DNA of 64,000 nucleotides, taken from Flectonema sp. DT1601 (Eukaryota; Euglenozoa; Diplonemea; Diplonemida; Diplonemidae). Made by a program: the position numbers and the translations under genes. The stretch spans positions 1,240,001 to 1,304,000 of the forward strand of contig OZ025794.1 in assembly GCA_964019425.1 (NCBI GenBank), in the 5' to 3' direction. The notes under the pieces are model-generated. The model was given only the letters and a program-made list of their open reading frames with translations, had not been told where the DNA came from and searched no databases. How positions within the stretch are numbered: the stretch's first letter is position 1; each line of letters starts with the position of its first letter. Shown here piece after piece: positions 51,710-62,400 of this stretch.

Positions 51710-52894
51710 ATGAAAAACTCTCTGGAACCAATCTCCGATTTCTTATCACAATACGGAAATGATCTTTTATCTGATCTGAAGGAAGTCGATGTCGACCTCG
51801 AAAATGAAATAAAAACTATAAAAAAGTGTACTGAAAACAACGATATTAATAAGTTACAGCAAGCGGCCATTAACGGAGAAACATTAACAAAAAAAAAACA
51901 ACTGGAAGACGGATGGAATCACGTTTGTTATAGAGAAGCTTGTGTCTTATGTGAAATGACTTTAGGTGTTTGCGAATTCAATTTAAAAAATGTTAATAAA
52001 TCAATGAGGCATTTAGATAAAGCACTTATTCTCGGGATCCCGCTGACCGAATCACTTCAGAAACTAATTGCTACTGTCGACTCAGAATGTAAAAAACTAC
52101 ATGAAACAACCCCAACTAGTGAAAATGTAATCACAACTTTCAAGGATGATTTTCCTGTTGTGAACCCGATCGTTGAAACTTGTTCTGAGGAGTTATCTCC
52201 TGAGGAGTGGAAGTCGAAATATTACAATAAAGAAAAACCAGTAATAATTAGAGGACAATGCAAGCATTGGCCTGCAATTAAAAAATGGTCTCAACCTTCT
52301 TATATTGTAAACAACGCTGGGTGGAGAGTTGTTCCGACTGAACTTGGTCGTCATCGTGATGGTGATTGGAAAGAACAACTTTCAACTATCAAAGAGTTCA
52401 TTGAAGGAAAGATCGTACCACAGCTAACTGATTCGGATGAGAGCAGCGTTGGGTATATCGCTCAACATGATTTACTGTCCCACTTAAGTTTCTTAAAAGA
52501 GGACGTATCAGTGCCTGAGTTAGCACTCGCTGTTTCAGACGAGAACACCATCTTAAGCAACTGTTGGATTGGAACTCGAAACACAATAACAGAACTCCAT
52601 CGTGATTCATACGAAAATCTATTTGTTCAGGTTTGCGGTTCTAAATATATCCGACTATACGCACCTAATCAAGCAAAAAATCTTTATGTCTCTTCTGGAT
52701 CATCGCATGCTGCCCAAGGTAATTGTAGTGCTGTGACTTGTGAGAATGAGGATTTGACAGCTCATCCACTCCATGAGAAGTCTGAATACACAGACTGTGT
52801 GTTGCATCCGGGTGATGTTCTTTATATCCCGTCTGACTGGTTTCATTACTTAAGGGCGTTGACACCTTCTGCCAGTGTCAATTTCTGGTTTTAA
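51710..52894 (+). CDS. JmjC oxygenase, JMJD5/KDM8-like
   Basis: A 394-residue protein with an N-terminal helical region (~1-140) and a C-terminal JmjC domain (~160-394). Landmarks: KPVIIRGQCKHWPAIKKW (~184-201), the entry motif of JMJD5-like enzymes, the iron-binding HRD in TELHRDSYENLFVQVCG (~297), KYIRLYAP, HPGDVLYIPSDWFHYLRAL with the distal iron-binding histidine (~379), and the terminal SASVNFWF, like the SFSVSFWW end of animal JMJD5. These are Fe(II)/2-oxoglutarate dioxygenases; JMJD5 hydroxylates arginine in some proteins. The substrate here is unknown. Single exon. Confidence 0.9.
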   Translation: MKNSLEPISDFLSQYGNDLLSDLKEVDVDLENEIKTIKKCTENNDINKLQQAAINGETLTKKKQLEDGWNHVCYREACVLCEMTLGVCEFNLKNVNKSMRHLDKALILGIPLTESLQKLIATVDSECKKLHETTPTSENVITTFKDDFPVVNPIVETCSEELSPEEWKSKYYNKEKPVIIRGQCKHWPAIKKWSQPSYIVNNAGWRVVPTELGRHRDGDWKEQLSTIKEFIEGKIVPQLTDSDESSVGYIAQHDLLSHLSFLKEDVSVPELALAVSDENTILSNCWIGTRNTITELHRDSYENLFVQVCGSKYIRLYAPNQAKNLYVSSGSSHAAQGNCSAVTCENEDLTAHPLHEKSEYTDCVLHPGDVLYIPSDWFHYLRALTPSASVNFWF

Positions 52895-53050
52895 GACATG
52901 AATTAAGTAAATAAAAAACTTTTACGCCAATAGCTGTCAATGTTGTGTGCTAGTGTGTTCATGTCAGTCAGTTTATTCCTTTCACAGAAGAGTTAGTTCA
53001 AACAAGCAAAAAGAAAATTAAAATACCATCCCCCTATCGTATGAATTAAA

Positions 53051-55906
53051 ATGGAACCAAACGAAAAAGGAAAACAAGAAGGAGAACGTCGAAGACGTCG
53101 GAGAGACGAAACTGAAGGAAACGGAGATGGAAAAGAGCGTCGGAGAAGAAGAGATACGGAAGGTGAACAACCAAAAGAGCGGCCCACTGAAGGGCAAAAT
53201 AGAGAACGGAGGCGAAGACGTGAAACAGAAGTAAAGAAAGCCCCGGCAGCTGAGGAAGCTGCAGCCGCAGGAAAGAGTAATGCAGCTGAAAGAAGATCAA
53301 GCGTTGATAAAAAGGATAACGCACTCGGTATCACCTACACAGCATTCAGCAGACAACGAAGAGCACTCGACAGATATGAAAAAAAATGCTCATTCGACCA
53401 ACTTCTTGACAAGTTACACACAGATCAATTCATGGACCTAATGGGAGGTAAGCTACAAGACAAGGAACACGCTCGGTCTGAAAAGGAACGATGCAAGAAC
53501 ACTGAAGTCATGGCAAAGCGTGCGAATGCCAGCGGAAGCTCAGCTGGCATTATGACGGAATTTTACAGCACTTTATTAATGTGGGGAGGGGTTCCTGTTC
53601 CTGAGAACATCAGAGTAATCGTAGACGACATGGAAAAAAGATACCGAGCAGAAAAAAAAGCCGAGCGAGACCAACAACAGGAACGAGAACAACGAGAGGC
53701 TGAAGCACGTCGTGAAACGGTTGTCGAAGAAGCCGCTCCCGACCCAGATGAGGAAGACGACTACGGAGATGAACAATTCGAAAAAGAAGAAGAAGGATAC
53801 GATGCAGACAGAGCTGTAATAAACGCACACTATAATCAAAAGATTAATCAAAAAATGAACGACGAATACAACAATTTGAAAATTTCACGAAAGACTCGCG
53901 ACCTCGAAGACCAGCAACTAAAACACAAGCGAGCAGTAACTCCCACGTCTGGTGCTAATTTGGGAGTCAATCTCCCTGAACAAAGCGGACCAACAATAGC
54001 CCAAACTCTCACAACAAATAAGTTAAAAACAGAATACGACAAACAGTATCAAAGAGCACAAGAAATCTTACAATGGGTTCCCTTAGAAATGACTACTTAC
54101 ACCATGTTAGAAGTTCAACCTTGTACAGAATATGATATTTATATGAGGAATTTTGGATTGTCAAACAGCGAACAGGCATCTACTCAAATGCCTGATGACA
54201 GTGAGCTCAATGCGATTTCTATTCAAACCGACGCTGTGACACATGTTTCTCATGCTGCTCAGATACCTGAAGATATCGGGTTGTCAGGTAATGATAATAT
54301 AATTGATAAGAAACGTGTGAAGTCTCAGCAAGTTGATTCGTCAAAGTTGTTGAATTTCGTATCGAATTGCAGTGGAGTCTTAAGGATACTACTTGATGAG
54401 ACGACAACAGATAATAATGCCGACAGGGATACTGGGAGTTCTTTTAGGTTTAGTTCGTCTGTCACTCAGCTTCGAACTGAAGCATACATCGCAAACAGAG
54501 GAACAATCGGAATCGCATTTAGCCGTTCCTCAACACAATACCTGGTTACATTACATGGTAAAGTTAAAGACAGTGATGCTGATCCAAAGGAAACACAACA
54601 CCGTTATGATGGTCTTTGTTTGGTATGGAATATAAATAATTCATCGAAACCAGACAAAATCTGTTCTGCTGGTAGTCAAATCACCACTGGTTGCTTTAGT
54701 CCTCATAATGGATACTTACTATACGGTGGTAGCTCTTGTGGTGCTGTCTTTTTATGGGATCTGAGAGAACGAGACTACATTCACAGTAGCGTACCGAATA
54801 CTAATAAGACGCAACGAATTGCTGGAGAAAATATAATTAGACTGCCGACGTATTCTACCGAAAACTTAATTGGAGATAACCATTCATGTGTAATCAGAAG
54901 AGTGTTACCTATTGGGTATAATAATATTTTGATCGGAGGAAAAGACGCAGACTCCAATGAACAAGTCGTATCGTTAGATGAAATGGGAACTATTTCCATT
55001 TGGATCGTCGTTGACATCCGAGACAAACGCGCTTTCGAAAAAGACTTTGGACTCAACGTCGGTAGCAGTATGAGACTCTTCAAATCAGCAACAGTCACTG
55101 TGAACCAACCAACGAGAGGTGATTTTGATGTGTTTATACCAAAACAGGCAGCTATAAAACAATTATCTGAATTAGACCCTTTTCAAAAGTCTATTGAGAG
55201 TCCGTTATCGAGGAGAAAACAAAATAATGAACTCCTCCCGTTGAACGATACGAGAACTTTTGATTTGGAATTTCAACCGAATGATGCGTCTCAGTTTTTA
55301 GTTGCTACTGACTGTGGTAATATTCTACATGCTTCTCGTTTTGGTGATGGAGCAACCCCAGCCAGATACAGAATAAGTGCTCCTTTACAATCAACCGAGT
55401 CGAGTGACTTTAATCATGCAGAAATCAGTATGCCTGATCCGAAAAGGGGAACCATAGTGCTCTCCATTCATTATTCTGAAACCGATAACAGACTTTTTCT
55501 AGCAGCACTAAATGATGGTTGTATTAATGTTTATAAAACTAGTTGGGGAAGTCCTTTATTCACTCTCGAAGATTTCACGAAAAAATCGATCATCGTTGCT
55601 CGTTGGTCTAGATTTCATAGAGGAGTTATATGGGCTTTAGACAGTGGTGGGGTCATTTATGTGTTTGATCTCATTGAAGACGATCACAGCAAACGTCAAA
55701 AACCAGTATTTTCACAAGACTGTTGCATTGAAGGGAAACGATCAAAGTCAATCCCAAATGATATTGACTTCTCGTTTGATGAGCGTCAACCTAAAATAGC
55801 GATTAGCTACTCTTGTGGAAGAGTTGATATTCATGTGCTGAAGGATGACTTATGTAGTGGTCGATCACCTTCTTCGCAGGGTGCTTGGCTGAACTCTTTC
55901 TTATAA
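53051..55906 (+). CDS. DYNC2I1: Dynein-2 intermediate chain DYNC2I1 (WDR60)-like
   Basis: A 951-residue protein. The first ~85 residues are extremely Arg/Glu-rich (RRRRRDE-type blocks), as in WDR60. Residues ~190-290 form a charged coiled coil with EEEAPD-like acidic stretches. Residues ~345-400 carry EVQPCTEYDIYMRNFGLSN followed by ISIQTDAVTH, matching the conserved WDR60 segment EYEIYIRNFG...DIQT(E) that precedes its beta-propeller. The C-terminal half (~470-945) holds WD40-like repeats (for example LCLVWNINN, LYGGSSCGAVFLWDLRERD, FLAALNDGCINVYK). DYNC2I1 is an intermediate chain of the dynein-2 motor that drives retrograde intraflagellar transport, so the organism should build a cilium. 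Single exon; CCTTTCACAG (AG 52986-52987) lies 63 bases upstream. Confidence 0.88.
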   Translation: MEPNEKGKQEGERRRRRRDETEGNGDGKERRRRRDTEGEQPKERPTEGQNRERRRRRETEVKKAPAAEEAAAAGKSNAAERRSSVDKKDNALGITYTAFSRQRRALDRYEKKCSFDQLLDKLHTDQFMDLMGGKLQDKEHARSEKERCKNTEVMAKRANASGSSAGIMTEFYSTLLMWGGVPVPENIRVIVDDMEKRYRAEKKAERDQQQEREQREAEARRETVVEEAAPDPDEEDDYGDEQFEKEEEGYDADRAVINAHYNQKINQKMNDEYNNLKISRKTRDLEDQQLKHKRAVTPTSGANLGVNLPEQSGPTIAQTLTTNKLKTEYDKQYQRAQEILQWVPLEMTTYTMLEVQPCTEYDIYMRNFGLSNSEQASTQMPDDSELNAISIQTDAVTHVSHAAQIPEDIGLSGNDNIIDKKRVKSQQVDSSKLLNFVSNCSGVLRILLDETTTDNNADRDTGSSFRFSSSVTQLRTEAYIANRGTIGIAFSRSSTQYLVTLHGKVKDSDADPKETQHRYDGLCLVWNINNSSKPDKICSAGSQITTGCFSPHNGYLLYGGSSCGAVFLWDLRERDYIHSSVPNTNKTQRIAGENIIRLPTYSTENLIGDNHSCVIRRVLPIGYNNILIGGKDADSNEQVVSLDEMGTISIWIVVDIRDKRAFEKDFGLNVGSSMRLFKSATVTVNQPTRGDFDVFIPKQAAIKQLSELDPFQKSIESPLSRRKQNNELLPLNDTRTFDLEFQPNDASQFLVATDCGNILHASRFGDGATPARYRISAPLQSTESSDFNHAEISMPDPKRGTIVLSIHYSETDNRLFLAALNDGCINVYKTSWGSPLFTLEDFTKKSIIVARWSRFHRGVIWALDSGGVIYVFDLIEDDHSKRQKPVFSQDCCIEGKRSKSIPNDIDFSFDERQPKIAISYSCGRVDIHVLKDDLCSGRSPSSQGAWLNSFL

Positions 55907-56369
55907 GCAGCAATTTAGTCAAGGCATTCTGGGCGTCTTGAATTCCGACCACATGCGATTATTGTTTTTTTTTTTTTCTTTCTTTTTTACGTAATAGATA
56001 ATCTGATATCACTAAAGTTAGGTATTTTTCCGTTCCCCTCCGGCCCTTCTTTGAAAAAATTTCTTTTTTCTCATCTTATTATTTGTGATGGGGGGAAAAA
56101 AAAAACTTTCTGTGGCAGTCATCCAGTCTGTCCTTTTTGTTTTTGTTTTTGTTTTTGTTTTACTTTTTTTTTTTTTTTTTCACGAAAAAGTCTTCTCTCT
56201 AACCTTTTGCTGTCGCCGTTACTGGTTTATTGAAAAATAAAAAAAAAAATAGTAAACGAGAGTATTCCTTTGTTTGAGAGAGTTTTTTTACTGCTGCTGT
56301 ACGGATGGTGTTTTTCGCCGTTTTTCGGGAAGTAACACCCCAACTTTTTCAGTTCCGTAGTTTTTTAGT

Positions 56370-56405
<36 letters not shown>

Positions 56406-56973
56406 CAAAAGACAGACAGCAAACCGACAACCCCTGCATAGTGCTTACTTTCTTTTCTCTTTTAATATTCCCATTGACGACTTAACGCCCCCACTTCCAT
56501 ACCCACTTCAGTCTTAATTTTGTTTTAAATATCGCAATACCTTGTGTATACGAATCTGTTACTTGTTTTCTTTTTTATGGCTTACTGAGTAAACCATTTA
56601 TCGACTTACAATTAGAAAAAAAAATTGAAATAAAAAAAATTGTAAGGAAAAGTACAGGAGTCCATCTTCCCTTTAAAAAGTAACGTCTGTTCATGGTTTT
56701 CGAAACCTGTAAGTTTGGAAAAATAAATTAAGTTGTTGCAAATATGTTTTTAAGTTCCATACCACTACTTTCACAACTCATTATCAGTGAAGAAGACATG
56801 ACGAGAGGGATTGGCATCCTCATCAGTGAGGAGTGACTTAGGAAGTACGTTGATTCTGTTGATTTTCTTTTTATAATTTAAGGAACATCGGGTTACTCAA
56901 CAGTTATTGTTAATTGTGATAACAGACATTACGTTATCAGGTATCCCCTTCTCAAAATGTTATTACCCTGAAG
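55907..56973. other. 1.07 kb intergenic region
   Basis: No gene seen. A-run at 56374-56401, (TTTTTG) repeats at about 56135-56160. ACGTTATCAG (AG 56939-56940) lies 33 bases before the next ATG, a candidate acceptor. Confidence 0.45.
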
Positions 56974-58923
56974 ATGTTGAAAGTCACTAAGATGGGTAAG
57001 AAAGGACCTCGTGTGAGGGTTTTATTCATGGCTGTTGTGGTCGTTGTTGTAATTGGGGTTATGTTATCCATGAGTGGTGTGAGGGAGGTAATGAGTGAAA
57101 CTCATGTGGCTACTAGTAGTCATGTGTTGACACTACCGCCACCACTATCACCGCCACCACTATCATCGCCACCACCACCACCACCACCACCTGTCACATC
57201 TCGTGTATCGAAAACCTCCAGCAAGTGCTCAGAGCTAAAAACGTGTGCGGAATGTCTTTCCAACATCCAATGCCGTTGGTGTGCAATAAAAAAAGATTTT
57301 GACGTTTCAATCGCCTCTGGAGAATGTCAATCAACATCCGACACATCCGACTGTCTCGACTCTGAAACCACATCGTGTCCAGCAATCTTAAATACGAAAT
57401 TACCTTCAAACTTTAGAGTCATTCACGTAGGAATTCAAAAGGGAGGTCCTGAAGCCTTAATCCAGCTTCACTTATCATTAATATATTGGGGATTCTCATC
57501 AACATTAGATACCAGAAGGAATAAACAAGGTGGATCAATTAAGAGTTTCTTTAGAATAAATTATGAACATGAACTGAAAAGATCACCTCCTCTAAGATGG
57601 TTTGATTCTTATGATAAATGGCTTACAACTGGTATGCCTGAAGACGTTTTTATAGAGACCGAAACATGGGCGTGTAAACCTGATTTCGTATATTCAAAGG
57701 GTAAAGGTAGACAGCTTCAGTGGCATCTTACAGTTTGGAAGAAAAAAAATCGAGAGGCATGTACCATAGCAGCACACACTCACTATATTGCACATGATTA
57801 CATGGAGATTTCCGACAAGGCTATTTTATATCCTTATATCAGTCCTCATATTCATAAGTTGGCAGAAAAAAATTCAAAATCGGAAATTTCGAAAGAAAAT
57901 TTAATACTCTACGATGCTGACGCTGGAATAACTGATGCGGACTTCGCAAAAACAGCAGCGACTGTTCGCAATCTTAAATTTGCAGTTGCAGCTGGGCTAA
58001 AACCCGAACAGCTTTACGATAAATACGCAAAAGCCAAAGTTTGCATAGACATGAAGCTACCTGGAGCAGAGAGATTCGTATACGAAGCGGCTTTATTCGG
58101 ATGCCCAATAGTCACAGATGATACCTTGAACGGAAAGGATAACTTTGACTTGCCGTTAATGCCTCAATATCGCCTGCCATCGGGTGATGTTGGTCGCTTA
58201 AACGATATTGCCACGGACATAATATTAAATTTCGATTCTCATAAAAAGAATTTTGGAGAGTTAAAAAAGTTTGTTTCATCTCAAAGGGTGGTGTTCTTAA
58301 GACAGGTTAGGAAGTATTTTTCTGACAACGTTCATATTATTGCGACCTGTTCAGAACAAGATGGGATAACTCAACTTATTCAGTTCTTATTATCTCACAT
58401 TCTAATCATACCATTCGCTACCATTGAGATTATTTGCTGTCATCATGATCTCTTCTCTCATCAAATCATCTCTGACTTGAGAGAGAGGACGTTGTTATCA
58501 GCGGTGCACTTTCGAAAATCTGATGTGTGTGATCACAAGATCTTTCCTGAACCGACATATTCTCAGCGAATGAAATACACTTTGGGTTATAAGGGACTTA
58601 ACTATGTTCCTAATGCGTTGGATTTAGTTTCGATATTGTCAACTCAGATGACAGTCAGAGGTAGTGATAAAATAACTTTTACTGTTGGATCAAATGATGT
58701 TTTATTCACAACGTCTTCACACTTCTCAAACATTCAACGGTGTTGGTCCTCATGTGAGTCTGTAATCAAACTTACACAGCAATCGATGTACCGTTCAGAT
58801 TTAACTTTTCCTCTGATTGATGTTTCTCCTGGTGAGGCACTTGATTTCTTATGCAAACATCCTGTATATGCCAATGCTTCTAGACTGCTATTACTACCTG
58901 TGAGTAGCAGGTGTCAAAGGTAA
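56974..58923 (+). CDS. PSI-domain type II membrane glycosyltransferase-like protein
   Basis: A 649-residue protein. A basic N-terminus and signal anchor (~15-32, VLFMAVVVVVVIGVMLSM) place it in the secretory pathway. A proline-rich stalk (~53-75, PPPLSPPPLSS type) leads to a cysteine-rich PSI (plexin-semaphorin-integrin) module (~88-135; CAECLSNIQCRWC). Residues ~145-440 resemble a GT-B-like glycosyltransferase: LYDKYAKAKVCIDMKLPGAE then RFVYEAALFGCPIVTDDTL, like the donor-binding half of GT1/GT4 enzymes. Residues ~450-649 may be a second domain (IIATCSEQDG ... SNDVLFTTSSHFSN) that I do not recognise. The lumenal PSI-GT fusion probably modifies surface glycoproteins (inference). The ATG 56974 follows AG 56939-56940. 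Confidence 0.72.
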   Translation: MLKVTKMGKKGPRVRVLFMAVVVVVVIGVMLSMSGVREVMSETHVATSSHVLTLPPPLSPPPLSSPPPPPPPPVTSRVSKTSSKCSELKTCAECLSNIQCRWCAIKKDFDVSIASGECQSTSDTSDCLDSETTSCPAILNTKLPSNFRVIHVGIQKGGPEALIQLHLSLIYWGFSSTLDTRRNKQGGSIKSFFRINYEHELKRSPPLRWFDSYDKWLTTGMPEDVFIETETWACKPDFVYSKGKGRQLQWHLTVWKKKNREACTIAAHTHYIAHDYMEISDKAILYPYISPHIHKLAEKNSKSEISKENLILYDADAGITDADFAKTAATVRNLKFAVAAGLKPEQLYDKYAKAKVCIDMKLPGAERFVYEAALFGCPIVTDDTLNGKDNFDLPLMPQYRLPSGDVGRLNDIATDIILNFDSHKKNFGELKKFVSSQRVVFLRQVRKYFSDNVHIIATCSEQDGITQLIQFLLSHILIIPFATIEIICCHHDLFSHQIISDLRERTLLSAVHFRKSDVCDHKIFPEPTYSQRMKYTLGYKGLNYVPNALDLVSILSTQMTVRGSDKITFTVGSNDVLFTTSSHFSNIQRCWSSCESVIKLTQQSMYRSDLTFPLIDVSPGEALDFLCKHPVYANASRLLLLPVSSRCQR

Positions 58924-59091
58924 AAAGAGAGAAGAAGAAGAATTTGCACAAAGATATCGACTACAGCCAAACAGGCAATCCACCAACTAAATCAACTCTT
59001 AAGTAATTGGAGAGGTAGCGCGTCGGGTACCAAAAACTTGCGCAATTCATAACTGTAGTAGCAGTAGTAAAGCCCAGTACAGTGGGGAGAG

Positions 59092-59122
<31 letters not shown>

Positions 59123-59428
59123 ATTTCATAATGTTCCTACTGATTGTGTTATACACTTTACTAGCTTCGTAAGTAAATTTATATAAAAAAAAAGAGCAAT
59201 TTTTGGTATCCACTCATCAATCAGGAGGAAGAAAAAAAAAAAGAAAAATAAATAAACAAAAAAAAAAAACAACAATGTTGATTTTTTTTTTTTTTTTCCC
59301 CCCCTTCTGTTGTGAGTGGTTGAATTCATTCTTTATAATAAATTATTGTAAAAAAAATTATTTAAAAAAAAATTATAATAATATTTGTTATTCAAAACCA
59401 AGGTGTCCCCACCCCCACATGCATACCA
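58924..59428. other. Intergenic, ~500 bp
   Basis: No supported gene. A run 59091-59120 and T run 59282-59297. CAAAACCAAG ends in AG at 59401-59402, 27 bases before the next ATG, a weak candidate acceptor. Confidence 0.4.
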
Positions 59429-62400
59429 ATGATGAAAAACATGCCTTCTCTTCAACGAGATGATGCCGCCACTCCCATCGGAGATGACTTCCGCACTCGA
59501 TTGTCCACAGCAACTGGAGGCGACTTACTAAATGTTGCAACTGAGATGCAGAAACAGCTTAGTGTTTTTGAAGCTGATTTGGTATCAACTAAAAAACAAC
59601 TTGCGAGAAAGGAACGTGAATTAGAAAACGCATCTCTACTTGTAGGACAACAGAAAGATTTAATTAAAGCAGGTTTAGCACAGGGTGGAGGTGATATGAG
59701 AGACGCCTTTCAAGCAGTATCTGATTTACTATCGGGGTCTCAACCAAAGTCATCTATTGCGAATGTTAATTTAGTACCCAGCGGAATTGTTACGAAGATT
59801 TGTGATATGAAAAATGATCATTCGAATATACTTCAACTTGCTAATCAAAGAATACTATCAATTCATAGTACAGTTCAGTCTGTTATGTCTGAATGCTTTA
59901 ATCAACTTTCACTGTCTACAACGTCAGCCAAGTCAACAACAAGTGAGTTACTCAAAGCATTATCAAGTGATACAGATCAGCTTTATAGTTCTGCTTCTGA
60001 TCAAAAAACTGTTTTATCGGATGCTTCAACAGGACTATGTCGAATTCTAAGTGTGACACCGAAACCATCATTTTTGAGTTCATTGCAAAGTTGTATTGAC
60101 GCCCTTGAAGGAAAAGGATCCGTCTCTCACCATCATAAAACAAAAGTATATCAAAAATGTGTTGATGTTTTTGGTACCTTGTCAGTTGAAGATATTCTTG
60201 TTGAGATTAATCTTCTACGAGATGGTTCCGAAACAGGTATTGATTTAACAATCGCTAATCAGTTGCTCGCAGTTGTCAATAAATTAACACCTTCCTCAGG
60301 TAGTAAATTAGATTTAAGTACCCCAACAGAAATCGTATCACACTGCTCAGCTAGAATATCAGCTTATCAGAGTAAGGATAAAAATAAAGCAAAACTCGGA
60401 AGTAGCGTTGAATTGTTTAAACTTCTTTCAAAATTAGCACCTGCTGATGCGAGTAAACTGCAACAACGACTACACACATCATCGCAAGACCTCGATACTG
60501 AATCAATGCTCAGAGCTATTGGAATTCATGTTGACAATCTCCTTCAGCAACAAGGAAACATCTCTAAAAGTGATACTCTAAGCAGAAAGATGTCACACAT
60601 ATCTGGAATGCTATTGGAATTGTTGGGTGAGCCAGAGACAGAAGGAGGATTTGATAAAATAGAAAAACACATCTTAACTCTAAATGGTAAATACCAATCG
60701 ACAAGAGATCAGTTTCACATCTATCAAAGTGAAGCAGGTATTGCAATACAACAATTACAGAATGGTATTAGTATGATTTCCAAACGTTGTGGAGTGTCTC
60801 CAGTTGACTTATCATCAATTCTTTCAGATCCAAGATCACCTGAATTTGATAGAAAGTTTGATACAATGGACAGGGAAGTGAATCGAATTATTTCAATAAT
60901 TGATCAGTCGCCTCCTCGACAACGACCACCACGAACGACTTCTTTCGACCAACCCCTCTGCAGTAGTCGTGAAGCTAAAATAGTACATTCATTATCTACA
61001 GCGTTGTCAATTGATGAAGATCAAATCGACAGTATTGAAGCAGGAGTTCAATCTCTTTGTAGAGTGAATCATTCACTAAAACATCAATTAGACGAAGCTC
61101 AACTAAACCTCCACAGATACATATCAAGAATACAAAACATTGTCCAAGTTCATGACTCTAGAATGCCGTCTGAACGACATGTTCATGTTGGTGACTTAAA
61201 TGGATCTGGGATGATAGCCACACCAGGTCTTGACGACTTAGAGGCTCTCATCAGACTTTTAATTAAAAAAGGAGGATCAATTGTTCAAAATAAAGATGAA
61301 TTAATGGACTCTATAGATCTTGATTTGAGAAGTATTCTACCTCATGTTGAGAGTCTGATTGGAGTTCCAAAACTAACAAGTGGTGCCAGTAGCATTTTGA
61401 TACCTGAACTACCAGATGATCAGCTTGTCAACTCTCAAGCAAGACTTTCGGTTACAATTGCGAGATGGAAACGTGTAGTTGAATATCATTCTCAGACTCT
61501 TATAAACGGACTTGGACCTGGTGAGAAAGTATTGATAACGACAATGCAGCATATCGTTGCTCGATTACGATCATCGCTACCTAAAGATTTAGTACAGCGT
61601 AATATTCACAAGTCGGAATCTTTTGATATTGATGAAAGCTTTGAGTCACTTACTAACACAGAGTCTCTACATAGTGTTTCTGATGCGGTTGCTTTGTTGG
61701 ATTGCTATTCAAATTTGGTATCCGAATGGTCTCAAAAAGTAACAACCGAACAGCAACATGTGATCGCAACACTTGATACTCTTTGTTGTTCTCTTCCTGA
61801 CTTTGATAAACAACATAAGATAGACAAGAGTAGTCCAGGATTAGGATCTAACCTTCTGGCAGCTTCTCAAAAAGCAACAGCTGGAGTTACTTCACTAACT
61901 GCAAAGTACAGCGGTGCTCATACAAGATTACAGAGAGTTGCTACTACTGTGATGAATGCGGCTTCTATGATTGATAAGATACTTCCAAACAATACATCAG
62001 GACAGGCATCACGTTCTGGTTTATCAACATCGTTATCGAGAAGATCTGAAGACATACCTGAACATGTTCTTCAAGAATCAATTACTAAACTTAAACAGAG
62101 AGTAGCTGTTTTATCTCAGAGTGAAGTTTTTGAAAGATCTGCTGATAAAGGATTCCAAGTTTCTGATGCAGTCTTGACGAGAGTTGCGGCTGATCAATTG
62201 CGGGAGCTAGCGAGTTCAGCACCGTCTGGAACTCACATATCGGAATTAGTTTCGTGTATCGGTATGCGAATAGCTGCTGCTGATAGCGATCGAAACCTCC
62301 AACGTAGAGAAGGTGAACGATCCCGTTCGATGTGGAGAAAGCTTCACGATGAAGTCAACAGAAGACTACGACCTCTTCTTGAGAGTGAAAACTTATCAAC

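Noticed and set aside
57130-57195. Proline-codon repeat as a microsatellite element
   Set aside because: It is the coding proline-rich stalk of the PSI-domain protein.
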